From assembly GCF_000499385.1 (NCBI RefSeq), contig NW_013655248.1:4761-44632 (forward strand): a stretch of 39,872 bases of DNA, written 5' to 3'. The notes under the pieces are model-generated. The model saw only the letters and a program-made list of their open reading frames with translations. It was not told where the DNA came from and searched no databases. The position numbers and the translations under genes were made by a program. The stretch is from Eimeria necatrix. Lineage: Eukaryota; Apicomplexa; Conoidasida; Eucoccidiorida; Eimeriidae. Each line of letters begins with the position of its first letter. The stretch's first letter is position 1. Positions 1-11,019 of this stretch are shown one piece after another.

Positions 1-1
1 A

Positions 2-35
<34 letters not shown>

Positions 36-66
36 ATATATGTATATGTATATCTATATATGCATG
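1..66. repeat. TA / TATG microsatellite
   Basis: The window opens in an alternating TA run that grades into TATG/TATC variants and ends next to a palindromic ATGCATGCAT. It is simple-sequence DNA with no coding potential. Confidence 0.9.
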
Positions 67-611
67 CATACATATTGTTACATATATGTCTATTTGTGGC
101 TACATATATTATATGCAGCTAATTAAATTTTATATAGAAAGATAACTTATGAAGAGATACAAATGGACAGTTAAGTTGTAAATAGATTTATAAATGAATT
201 AATGGAAATAAAAGCTATAAATAGATCTATAAATGATTTATAATTCATAAGTACTTCTCCAAATAAACATAAATAAATAAATTTCATTTCCTTCACAAAT
301 AACAACTAGTGGAAACTTGCGCAGGTGTACATACACTGGCCCGCAACTGGAAAGGCCTTTAAGAACGCTTTTCCCCCGTGCTGCTGCTGTTGCTGCTGAA
401 GCCGCTCAGGTTTAATTGCTTTGAATTAAATGCGTAAAAGATTTAAAATTTGGAAATAAATAAATCACCAGCTTCTGGCTTTTGGCCTCACAAAGGTGTA
501 ATTAAATTTTTAGTTTGCTGCTGCTTTTTCTTTGCTGCTGAATTTAAAATAATTTAAAATCTTTTTTTTTTTTAAGATTCAATTAGGGGCCTCTTTGGGC
601 TGCTTCTAAAG
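67..611. other. AT-rich non-coding stretch
   Basis: About 550 bases of AT-rich DNA with many stops in all frames and short homopolymer T runs (near 560-575). I see no exon, RNA gene or clear regulatory element here. Confidence 0.6.
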
Positions 612-615
612 CCAT

Positions 616-697
616 CTAGCCAGCTAGCCACTCAGCCAGCTAGCCAGCTAGCCACTTATTCAGATAGTTAGCTAGCTAGCTAGCTAGCTAGCTAGCT
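616..697. repeat. TAGC tetranucleotide array
   Basis: Imperfect CTAGC/CAGCTAGC units (616-660) lead into seven perfect TAGC units (669-696). The unit is self-complementary, so the array can fold into hairpins. The same unit recurs about 20 kb away, downstream of the PP1 gene (20591-20990). Confidence 0.9.
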
Positions 698-779
698 GCT
701 GCGTGCTGCCTGATTACTTCGACGCTGGCTGCCCAAGGAAGAACTCCTTAGTTATGCCACTGAGGCCTGCTAGGCAGCA

Positions 780-920
780 GCCCCGCAGCAGCAGGGAAGC
801 AGGCGCCCGCTGCTGCAGCAGCAGCAGCAACAGCAGCAGCAACTGCAACAGCAGCAACAACAACAGTAGCAGCAACAGCAACTCCAACCGCAGCAACAAC
901 AGCATCAGTAGCAGCAACAA

Positions 921-952
<32 letters not shown>

Positions 953-1030
953 ACAGCAGCAGCAAGGACAGCAACAGCAGCAGCAGCAGCAGCAGCAAGA
1001 ACAGCAGCAGCAGCAGCAGCAGCAAGTCGC
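780..1030. repeat. CAG/CAA interrupted triplet array
   Basis: Dense AGC triplets mixed with AAC. They read as Ser/Asn on the + strand and as Leu on the other strand. No flanking conserved protein sequence ties this array to a gene, so it is recorded only as a repeat. It could be part of an unrecognised low-complexity exon. Confidence 0.8.
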
Positions 1031-1159
1031 AGTGCAACTTGAATTGAATGATTCTCAAGAAAGCGCCAGCGCGTTGCGAGCCAGAAGCGGCTTCGTTTAA
1101 AATATGTTTGAGACGGCAGCAGACACTCAGCGCCGTCAGAAGCTCAATACAGTGACGCT

Positions 1160-1205
<46 letters not shown>

Positions 1206-1290
1206 GCTGCTGCTGCAGCGGGCGCTTCCTCCTCACGCTGCTCCTGCCGGCGGTTCAAGGCATCCGTGTAGCAGCAGCAGGCGCTTTCAA

Positions 1291-1324
<34 letters not shown>

Positions 1325-2515
1325 GGTAGCGGAAGAGCGCTCTTGGCGCTCTTTTTCTTTATTCGCGGAAGCCTACGAGTCCGGCTGCTGCTGCTGCTGC
1401 TGCTGCTGCAAGCTGGAACCCCTGCTGCAGCTGCAGACAGTCTGTCTTGCAGCTGCTGCTGCTGCTGGGCCTTGACTCCCGTGCAGTCGGAGCAGCACAA
1501 CTGTGCTGCTGATTTTGCTGCTGCGTCTCTGTTCGCCGTGGCAGCTGCAGCAGCAGCAGCAGCAGCAGCAGCAGGGGCAGCAAAAGACGAAGTGGATCTT
1601 CACGAAGGGCTCTTCCTCAGCAGCAGCAAAGGCTTTCAAAACTCATTCTCTGCTGCTGCTCTTAAGACGGCGCAGCAGCTCTTTTCTGCTGCTGCAGCAG
1701 GCGCTGCTGCACCGCTGCAGCAAAAGCGAACCCTGGGGATGCGGTGGGGGCCCCCTGCTGCGCCAGGGGGCCCCTGGCGGGGCCCCAGGGCCCCCCTGGG
1801 TCTCTTCCAGCGGGTTCTGCAGCAGCAGCAGCTGCTGCTGGGGTCTGCAGCAGCAGCAGCTGCTGCAGCCCCCTAAGGGGACTTCCAGTGCATTATGTTT
1901 TACAAACCAAGCTTGTTGGGGCCCCTAAGGGGCCCCCTTTTAAGGCGGGAGCTGGGGGGCCCCCCGGGGGGCCCCCCCCGCCCCCAGCTTCCCTCAGTCT
2001 GCAAGAGCTGCCCCGCTCAGGGGCCCCCTCTGGACCCTCAGGGGGCCCCAGGGGCCCCCTGTGGGGCCCCCCGCTCTTGGGGCCCCCTCAAGGGCCCCTA
2101 AAAGCCCCCTTTCATGTCATTTGGGGGCCCCTGGGGCCCTCTACCAGGGCTTGTGGGGCCCTGAGGGTAGTTTGGCTGCTGCAGCTGCCGCAACTGCTGC
2201 AGCTGCCGCAACTGCTGCAGCTGCTGCAGCTGCTGCTGCAGCTGCTGCTGCAGCTGCTGCTGCAGCTGCTGCTGCAGCTGCTGCAGTTCCCTGCAAATTC
2301 CGTAGGAGTCTTAAGTCCCTAAGGGGCCCTCGGGGGGCCCCCAGGGGGCCCCCGGGGTATTTGAGGCCCCCCGGCAGCCTTTGGGGCCCCTGGGGGGCCC
2401 CACATAGTCTTGAAGGTAAGAAACTTTTGAGTCATTGTTTTGCTGCTGCTGAAGTGCAGCAATAAGAGGAGGTGTCTGTACACCTGAAGCCGAGGCTGTG
2501 GGGAGCCTCTCCTTG
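1031..2515. other. Repeat-rich region downstream of the AP2 gene
   Basis: CTG/CAG tracts (about 1160-1215, 1290-1325, 1385-1410, 1540-1575, 2170-2290) alternate with GGGGCCCC-rich blocks (1740-2160, 2320-2400). The open frames encode only Ala, Leu, Ser or Gly/Pro mixtures, and none contains a recognisable domain. The region lies 3' of the minus-strand AP2 gene and may hold its 3' UTR. No gene is supported. Confidence 0.6.
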
Positions 2516-2758
2516 CTAGTACTCTGGTGCTGCAGTGCTTCTTGCTGCTCTCTCAACTGAAGCTGCTGCAGAAGCGCTTGCAGCAGCAGCAGCAGCTGCT
2601 GCTGCTGCTGCTGCCTTCACTGAGGGTGCTGCTGCTGCCCCTGCTGCTGCAGCTTCTTCGAGCGAGCTGCAGCCGTGCAGCGCTGAGTTCCTCTCCCACA
2701 TAAGTCTTCTAGCAGCAGCAGGATCGCTGAGTTGCTGCTGCTGCTCGTTGCTTCTGGC

Positions 2759-2791
<33 letters not shown>

Positions 2792-3105
2792 AAGCAACTG
2801 CACAAGAGGGCCCCAAAGATGGGAGCCCCTTTGTGGTTTGGTCTGGGGGGCCGCAGCTGCGGGGCACAGCAGCTGCAAAGCTGCTGCGGAAGGTAGATCC
2901 TCTGCTGTTGCTCTTGCTGCTGCTGCTGCTGCTGCTGCTGTCGTCCTTGCTGCTGCTGCCGATGGTGCTGGCGCTGTTGCTGTTGCTGCTGCGGACGCGT
3001 TTGCTGCTGCTCCAGGCAGGTCCTGGTGGCTGCCAGTTAAAGCAGCAAGAGCTCTCTCTATGGTAGCGAGAGCAGCAGCTCTTGTGACTTGGGCCTCCAT
3101 CTGAG

Positions 3106-3151
<46 letters not shown>

Positions 3152-3348
3152 TTTGCAGCTCCTGCTGATGCTGCTGCTGGCGTTGCTGCTCGCTGCAGCA
3201 GCAGTCTCTGCCAACAGCATCAGCGCTTGCTGCTGCTGCTCAGTCCCGCTCGACAGCAGCGTGGCTAGCTCGAGTAGGGCCTGCAGTTGGGCCCGCGGCA
3301 GCTGCGGCTCCTGCTGCTGCTGCCGCTGCTGCTGCTGCTGCGGCTGGA

Positions 3349-3380
<32 letters not shown>

Positions 3381-3464
3381 ACGAGAAAGTTCTGCGGCGT
3401 ATCCAAAAGTGCAGACGCTGCAGTTCCAGACGCTATAGTCGAAAGCAGCAGCTGCTGCTGAAGC

Positions 3465-3500
<36 letters not shown>

Positions 3501-4139
3501 GGGGCAGCTAAGAGCCCCACAGGGCTGGCCTCCGAGAGGCTGCTGCAGCGCTTTTCAAGAGCAGCAGCAGCAGAAATTCTTCGCTTCTTCTGGGGGCCTT
3601 CTGCGTTGTTGTCTGTCAGGCAAGTGTGTGCCTGGGGCTGTGGCCTCCGAGGAGCTGCTGCTGCTGCTGCTGCTGTTGCTGCTGCTGAGTTCGCTGCTGC
3701 TAAGTTTGCTGCTGCTAAATTTGCTGCAGCTAGTTTGCCTTGGGACCACAGCGTCATCACTGGAGAGCAGCCTGCTGCTGCTGCTGCAGCAGCAGCAGCA
3801 AGGCTGCCCGATGCACTTGTGTGGCTGCTGCAGCTTTCAGCAGCAGCTGCTGCTGGAGCAAGGGCACTTATGAGCCCAAGCCCATCGGAAGCAGCAGCAG
3901 CTGCTGCTTCTTGGGTGCTTCTGGGAGCTGCTGGGGCTGGAGGAATCAGCTGCAGCAGCGACTGAGGCAAGCCAGCAGCAGCAGCAGCAACTGCTGCTGC
4001 TGCTGCTTCCTTGTGGCGGTCGGATGCAGCAGCAGCAGCAGGCTGCAGCGAGAGCAGCGCTGCAGTGGCGCTGCGCTGCAGGCGCGCCTGCAGCTCAGCT
4101 TTTCCCCAGGAGGCCTCTCTTGCTGTGGAAGAGCTTCCG

Positions 4140-4170
<31 letters not shown>

Positions 4171-5169
4171 GGCTGCAGCGGGCGTTTGCTGCTGCTGCTA
4201 GAGCTGCTGCTGCTGTTGCTGTTGCTGTCGTGGAGGCTCTTGGGGGAGCTTCCGAGGCCCGCAAAGCCCTACTAAGAGAGCCCTGCAGCAGCAGCGCCCC
4301 TAGCTGCTGCAGCTGCAGCCGCTGCAGCACGTCTGCCTCCGAGGCCCTTGCTGCTGCGTCTGCACCTGCTGCAGCAGCAGCAGCAGCAGCAGCAGCAGTC
4401 TGAGGGGCCCCGTCGGGGTCGAAGCGTTTGATGCCAACGGGGGGCCCCCTGAAGTGCCCCCTTCGGTTTGTTGCAGCTGCTGCTGCGAGGGCCGCCGCAG
4501 CCCTGCCCCTGCCAGCTGCTGCTGCAGCAACTGCAGCAGCAGCAGCTGCTGCTGTTGCTGCGACGGAGGGCTTGTGGGCCTGGAGGTCCTGCTGGTCGCG
4601 GGGCCCCCCTCCCCGGCCCCTGGGGGGCCCCCCTAGGGGGCCCCCCCCCTCCCCCTGAAGGGCTGGGGGGCCCCTCTTGCTGCTTCTTTGCTTCTGAGTG
4701 CCCCTTTTTCTTGGCTGCATGCATTCTGCTGCTTCCAGGGGCCCCGCGCCCGCAGCAAGTGCGTCGGGGGCCCCCAGGGGGCCCCCCAGGGGCCCCCCCT
4801 CGTGGAGCTTCGCCCCGGGGGCCCCGGGGGCCCCCGGGCCGCCGGGGCCCCCGGGGCCCCCGGGGCCCCCGGGGGCCCCCGGGGGCCCCCCGGGGGCCCC
4901 CGGGGGCCCCCGAGGAGCCACGAGAAGCGCATGCTCCATCTTTCTTCTGCAGGAAATAGCTGCATTATAAGCCTCGCTGATGTCTCCGTATTTTTTGATT
5001 TTGAAGTGTTTGCATTCTCTTCTTCCCTTGTGCTGCAGCTGCGCCATGAAGGAAGCATTTTGCTTGTCGAAGCAAACCCCGTAGACCCGCGGCAGCTTCG
5101 CCACGGCCTCCGCTATGCTTGCGGGCGAGTAGGGGCCCCCCCGGGGGCCCCCGCTGCTGCTCTTCGCTG

Positions 5170-5223
<54 letters not shown>

Positions 5224-5442
5224 ACGCCAGCGGCGGCAGCGACGCGCGCGGCGCTCCGCTGGGGCCCCCTGCTGCTGCTGCGGCGGCAACGCTGGGTGCT
5301 GCTGCTGCTGCTGCTGCTGCTGCTGCGCCCGGTCCTGCTGCTGCTAGTGAAGACACTGACAAGCCCGCCGCCTCGTCTGCTAGCGGCAAAGAGCTGTAGC
5401 CCCGAGTTCCCTTGAAGTAGCGCCCGAAGGCAGCAGGAGTGC

Positions 5443-5479
<37 letters not shown>

Positions 5480-5608
5480 AGCCCTGCCCCCAGCAGCTGC
5501 TTCTGCTGCAGCTACTGCGGGCGCAGTCGCAGACGCTGCGCGGCCGCTGAGGGGCCGCAGCAGCAGCCCTCCCCCTGCAGCGGCTCCTGAGGCAGCACGG
5601 TCGTCTTT

Positions 5609-5652
<44 letters not shown>

Positions 5653-5794
5653 TTAAGCGGCCGCGGGCCCCCATGGAGGAGACTGAGCGCAGCAAACTCT
5701 TGCTGCGGCCCAGAGCAGCAAATCTTGGCTCTTCTGTGCTGCTGGATGGGTCCCCTAGGGGCTCTTGACTGTCCCCAGGACCCTGCTGCATCCT

Positions 5795-5831
<37 letters not shown>

Positions 5832-5985
5832 GCAGCAACTGGCCAGCTGCTGCTGCTGCCTAGCGGCGCCATGGCTTGCGCGGCCAAGCTGGTGGTCCCT
5901 TCGCCCTTGGGCGTGAGCTTGAAGAAATCTCCCACAGAAGCAGCAGCAACGCTGCTGCTGTGATTCCCTGCTGCTGCTGCAGCTC

Positions 5986-6019
<34 letters not shown>

Positions 6020-6100
6020 CCTGCGGTGCAGCTGGAGGAGTTTCGCAGCACTGCCCGCGTCTTCGAAGGCGGGGTGCTGCACCAGGTGGTCCTCCTCCCC

Positions 6101-6141
<41 letters not shown>

Positions 6142-6273
6142 CTGCAGGCGTCGCCGGAGGCAGCTGCAGCAGCTTCCTGGGGGGCTTAGTGTGGCCGCTT
6201 GCAGCGGCGAGCCTGGCTGCTGCTGCTGCTGCGGCGCCCGCAGCTGCGGCTGCGGCTGCCGCGGCGAGCGCCC

Positions 6274-6319
<46 letters not shown>

Positions 6320-6619
6320 GCCCTCGTGCCCGCGCTGCAGCTCGTGCAGCCGGCGCCAGAGAACTGCCCGCCAAAAGGCCCTGCAGAACTCCAGCGGAGA
6401 ACTGAACTGGAAGCGTTTGCTGCAGCGGCCGCGGCCGCGGCCCGCAGGCGAAAGGCCCCTGCGGCTTCTTCTTTCTGCTTTTTGGCATTGAAAATAAGAC
6501 AAAAAAGACTGTCTTTGAGTGTCCAAAGAGACCCCACAGACCTTCGGGGCCTTCTCAAGAGCTTCCGACAAAGATCCCCGCGAAAGCAGCTCCGCAGCGA
6601 CCCCCAACTCGCCCCCCGC

Positions 6620-6661
<42 letters not shown>

Positions 6662-6756
6662 GCGGCCCGAAGCCGCGGGCGATCCGGGCTCCGGCTTCGC
6701 TGCTGCTGCTGCGCCAGACGCTGCGCACGCGCCCTCTCCCGCTCCCGCGGCGCCCC

Positions 6757-6796
<40 letters not shown>

Positions 6797-7116
6797 GGGG
6801 GCCAGCGAAGCTGCTGCAAGGGCCGCTTCGGGCCGCGCGCGGTCTCGGCCGTCCCCGCGGCACAGCGAAGCCGCCCCGCCCGCCTCGGGGGCCCCCAGGG
6901 GGCCCCCCAGGGGGCCCCCCAGGGGGGCCCCCAGGGGGGCCCCCAGGGGCCCCGAACCCACCCCGGGGGGCCCCCCAGGGGCCCCACAAAAGGGCCCCTC
7001 ACATATGCGCTGCAGCTCCGCCAGGCAATCTGCTGTGGGCAGTTTTGTGCCTGTGCAAGAGAGGGCCATAAAGCCACAGGCAAGAAGCTGCATGTCTTCT
7101 GAGGGGCCCTCCTCTG

Positions 7117-7181
<65 letters not shown>

Positions 7182-7285
7182 GCGGTGGTGGTGGCGGTGG
7201 TGCCCTTGTCGCCGCTGCTGCTGCTGCTCTTGTTGCTGGTAGATGTTGTCTCGGCCTCTGTGAGCGCCGGCTTCTCCACAGGCTT

Positions 7286-7324
<39 letters not shown>

Positions 7325-7441
7325 AGGCTGCGCTGAGAGCTGCTCTCCCTCTGGGCGCTCGGAGTCTGCTTTTTGCTGCTGCTGCTGCTGCGAGCAGTGC
7401 TTCGGCTCCTGCGCGCCCTCTTCTTGGTGCTCGCTTTCTCC

Positions 7442-7480
<39 letters not shown>

Positions 7481-7802
7481 AGGTTGAGCAGCATCTGCTG
7501 CTCCTGAAGCCTTTCGGTCCCACAAGCCAGCCACCACTTCCATAAATTTGCCCGAGGGGCCCTCGGCGAAGAGGCCCCTTGCTGCTGCTGCTGCTGCGAT
7601 GGCGTTTGCTGCTGCTTCCTGCGTCTCGGGGTCCGCAGGTGCAGCAGCAAGGCAGCCTTCTGCTGCTGCTGCAGCACAAAGGAATACAAGCCTGTCTTCA
7701 GAAGCACAAAGGTCACAAGAAGGGTACCCTTTTTGCCTTGTGGGGCCCCCCGGGTTCTTGGGGGCCCCCACGGCTCTGCTGCGGCTGCGGGGGACGCTGC
7801 GC

Positions 7803-7836
<34 letters not shown>

Positions 7837-7985
7837 TTCTTTGCGGCGCTCTGCTGCTGTCGCTCCAGTACGCACGGGGGGGCCCCTGCTGCTGCAGCAG
7901 ATCCTCAGCAGTTAGCTGCTGCGCCTGGGGCCCTGCTGCAGACTCTCTGCTGCGCAGCGGCTCTTCTGCTTCTTCTTCGTCTTCC

Positions 7986-8026
<41 letters not shown>

Positions 8027-8093
8027 GCTGACGGAGGCAGCAAGGGAGGCGAACTGCCACGGAGCCTCCGGGGCGTCTCCCTCCCAGTCGCTG

Positions 8094-8135
<42 letters not shown>

Positions 8136-8273
8136 GCCCGCTCCCGTGGGGGGCCCCCCTTGGGAGGGGCCCCCAAACCCAAAAGGGCCCCAAAGTCCGA
8201 AGGGATTGGAAGAATGAGGCGTTCTAAAGACAAGCAATTTAGGGGCTCCGTGAATTCGGAGCTGTCGGTGTCC

Positions 8274-8325
<52 letters not shown>

Positions 8326-8432
8326 CTTGAGGGGGGCCCGCGCTGCAGTGCGTGGGCGGCCGCGCCAGGCCTGGCTCCAGCGCGGGCTCCGGCGCAGGCC
8401 ATCTGCCGGCCAGGGCCTTCGCAGCAGCAACA

Positions 8433-8477
<45 letters not shown>

Positions 8478-8597
8478 CCTGCGCCCTCCCCTGCTTCCAA
8501 GTGAGGAGGCCCCTGCAGGGCCTCGGCAGCGGGGGCCCCGTGGCCGTCTCCGTTTGCTGCAGCAGCAGCAGCGGTTCCCGCGAGGGTGGCGGGAGCG

Positions 8598-8644
<47 letters not shown>

Positions 8645-8984
8645 GAGCAGCAGCAGCTGCTGCTGCTGCGGGGGGGGCTTGAGGGGGGCCCCCAAAGCAG
8701 ACATTGCTGACAGCAGCAAAGTGGGACTTCCCTGAGGCTCTGCGGGCCCAGGGGCCCCCTCGAGGGCCGGAGAGACTGCAGGAGAATCTGCTGAAGAGCT
8801 GCTGCTGCAGCAGCGGGGGCCCCCGAAGAGGGGCGGCAGCAGCAAAGCCTTTAGCTGCTGCGCCACGGGGGAGGGGGGGGGCCCCCCAGTACCCGGGGGC
8901 CCCTGGGGCCCCTCCAGGGCCTCTTCCCGCATCCCTAGGTAGGCGGAGGCTTCGGGGGCCTCGCGCGGCAGCTGCAGGCTGCTG

Positions 8985-9028
<44 letters not shown>

Positions 9029-9079
9029 AGCTGCGCCCTCCCCGACCAGCCGGGTCGGGCCTTCGTTCATGTCCCTCAT
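2516..9079 (-). CDS. ApiAP2 transcription factor with two AP2 domains
   Basis: Single open frame of 2187 residues, ATG at 9079 and TAG at 2516. The ApiAP2 family comprises sequence-specific DNA-binding regulators of apicomplexan stage transitions, acting in the nucleus. Two AP2-like domains are visible, at residues about 836-916 and 1321-1382. Each has the GV-x-[LF]-D start, a basic middle and an aromatic/Ala-rich helix. Between them lie dozens of Ala, Gln and Ser runs, all from the same CAG triplet read in different frames. Short non-repetitive islands sit at about 272-300 and 450-476, and the latter has Cys at 455, 458, 468 and 476. Basic clusters (KKRR near 1828, PRKR near 1445) could be nuclear-localisation signals. 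No intron is needed, but upstream exons or small introns in low-complexity parts cannot be excluded. The target DNA motif and life stage cannot be inferred. CAG tracts read only as A/Q/S on this strand, which supports the orientation. Confidence 0.85.
4737..4917. repeat. GGGGGCCCCC palindromic array (collagen-like tract on - strand)
   Basis: Tandem G5C5-type blocks inside the AP2 gene. On the coding (-) strand they encode a Gly-Pro-Pro/Gly-Ala-Pro tract directly after AP2 domain 2 (residues about 1388-1447). Because the unit is palindromic, the other strand also encodes Gly/Pro/Ala. Similar blocks occur near 1740-2160, 6885-7000, 8140-8180, 8870-8900, 35080-35270, 37135-37190 and 37935-38240. 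Confidence 0.85.
4933..5119 (-). other. AP2 domain 2 of the ApiAP2 protein
   Basis: Residues 1321-1382. It reads as an almost canonical apicomplexan AP2 domain: LPRVYGVCFDKQNASF, a basic turn GRRECKHFKIKKYG, then ISEAYNAAISCRRKME. This is the clearest domain evidence for the gene, because it is the longest stretch of the protein with no repeats. Confidence 0.88.
6330..6574 (-). other. AP2 domain 1 of the ApiAP2 protein (divergent)
   Basis: Residues about 836-916. The strand region reads PKVCGVSLDTQRQSFLSYFQ and the helix region reads SKRFQFSSPLEFCRAFWRAV. Between them is an insertion rich in Arg and Gly (RRSRRGLSPAGRGRGR), longer than the loop in a typical AP2 domain. The conserved Gly-Val, aromatic and Ala positions support the family call. 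The insertion makes the DNA-binding surface unusual. Confidence 0.75.
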
Positions 9080-9166
9080 GCTGCTGCTGCTGCTGCTGCT
9101 GCCGCTGCAGCGCCTGCTGCTCTTCCTCTGCGCGCGCGCTCGTACGCTGGGCTAGGCTGCTGCTGC

Positions 9167-9200
<34 letters not shown>

Positions 9201-9315
9201 AGCTGCTGCGGATTGCGGTGGGTACTGCTGCGAAGCATGAGATTTGGGGGTTGGAGAGAACCCCCATGTTCAAGTGCAGAAGCCCGCCGCGCTGTTGTTG
9301 CTGCTGCTGCTGCTA

Positions 9316-9356
<41 letters not shown>

Positions 9357-9483
9357 ATTGCTGCTGCTGCTGCTGCTGCTGCTGCTTGCTTGTGTATAGC
9401 TGCGGGAGCTCAGTGCTTTGACTGGCCCGCAGGGCGTGTAGAGTCCCACAGAGAGCAGCAAAAGCTGCCCTCAGATATCCCCC
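9080..9483. other. CTG-rich upstream region of the AP2 gene
   Basis: Contains CTG runs at about 9081-9105, 9165-9200, 9298-9325, 9325-9357 and 9361-9386. No in-frame conserved sequence continues the AP2 protein here. It may be promoter or 5' UTR of the minus-strand gene. Confidence 0.5.
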
Positions 9484-9586
9484 TGGGATCGTCTCCTGGG
9501 ATCGTCTCCGGGATCGTCTCCTGGGATCGTCTCCGGGATCGTCTCCTGGGATCGTGTCCTGGGATCGTCTCCCGGGATCGTCTTCC
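9484..9586. repeat. 12/13-bp GGGATCGTCTCC minisatellite
   Basis: About eight tandem units of GGGATCGTCTCC, with or without a leading T, so unit length alternates between 12 and 13 bases. One unit has GTGTCC instead of GTCTCC. It is unrelated to the CAG and TTTAGGG repeat families in the window. The mixed length means no reading frame is kept across it. Confidence 0.9.
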
Positions 9587-9977
9587 CTCTGTCTGGCGAG
9601 CCAAATGAGCCAAGAAGCAAGTTGTGTTTTGCTGCAGCCTTTTGCTGCTGCCCCACCCTGGAGCAGCTGCCCCTGCTGCTGCAGCAAATTGGGGTGTACG
9701 TACACCTGGGATCGGCTGCAGCAGCAGCGGGATCCGAGCTCGCAGCTCTTCTCTTCTGAAGTGTCTGTTGTGGCTTAAAGCAGAAGTTGAATTGAGAAAA
9801 GTGGAGCTGCTGCTGCTGCTGCTGCTGCTGCTGCGGCGGCGGCGGCGGCAGCAGCAGCAGCAGCAGCAGCACAGGCTGCGGAAGCGCAGCGCTGCGCAGT
9901 TCCTGGGCAGCCAGACAACTGAAGAAAGATGCACTTCTGCTTGCCTTGCTGCTGCTGCTGCTGCTGCGTCGCAGCGG

Positions 9978-10009
<32 letters not shown>

Positions 10010-10539
10010 CGGGACGCGCCTATGGGCTTGCGCGCCTTGGTGTGCAGCGAAGGGCGGCTCCCAGGGCTGCAGTCTGGAGAAACTATGAATGAATATTGTC
10101 TGTTTTTGCTGCCGTTGCTGCTGCTGCTGCTGCTGGTGCTGCTGCTGCTGCTGCTGCTGCTGCAGCCCCTCGAGCGCAGCAGACAGAGAGACAAGCAAGC
10201 GCTCGGGTGTACGTGCACAAGCGCGGCTCCGGAACAAAACTGCCGCAAAGACAATTAATAAAACCTTTTAATTCTGTTTTTTCCCGAACAAAAAAGATCC
10301 AAAAACTCGGAGGACTTGCTGGGCCCGCAGCCGATCAGCAGCAGCTACAAGTGCACGTTGAGACGGGCGCAGTTTGCTGCTGCAGCTGCTGCTGCTGCAG
10401 AGACACTGCAGCGCCAGCAGCTGCTGCTGCTAACGTTCCTGCTGCTGTGGCACTACCGCGTAGCCTTATTTGCTCTCCCTATTTACTGAAACCTGAAAAA
10501 TGCCTGTAAATAAGCTCAGTGGGCTGCCTATCATTTAGT

Positions 10540-10573
<34 letters not shown>

Positions 10574-10981
10574 CGGGCGATCCCAAGAGGTGCGGGAAGC
10601 GAAGAGACAAAACAGACAGAAGCAAATACAACAACTCTTTAATTACTTGTCCTTAATTTATAAACTCCGAAACTCTAAACAGCTTTCAATTTGGAAATTA
10701 GATTCGGCTGCTGCGCCCCCTGCTGCTGCAGCATATTCAGCCTCCAGAGCGCGTGCTCAGCGCAGCAGCAGCAGCAGCTGCAGCAGCGACACGGCGCCAC
10801 CCGCGGCGGGCACACTGGGGCAATGCTTTGCTGCTTACTTTCCTAATTCCATTTATTTGTTTAATTTTTATATTTTAAATAAATGCAAAAGGAAATTTCG
10901 GTTCCCTTCGGCGCGGCGGAGTCGCTCTCGCGCCTGCCGTGCAGGGGGCCCGACTGAGCAGGGCACCTCTAGTCACCATTG

Positions 10982-11019
<38 letters not shown>

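Noticed and set aside
5860..7875. Second long minus-strand frame (671 codons) and a 408-codon plus-strand frame over the AP2 gene
   Set aside because: Both consist of the same CAG and G5C5 repeats read in other frames (Ser/Gln or Leu/Cys runs) and contain no domain. The AP2 frame explains the region.
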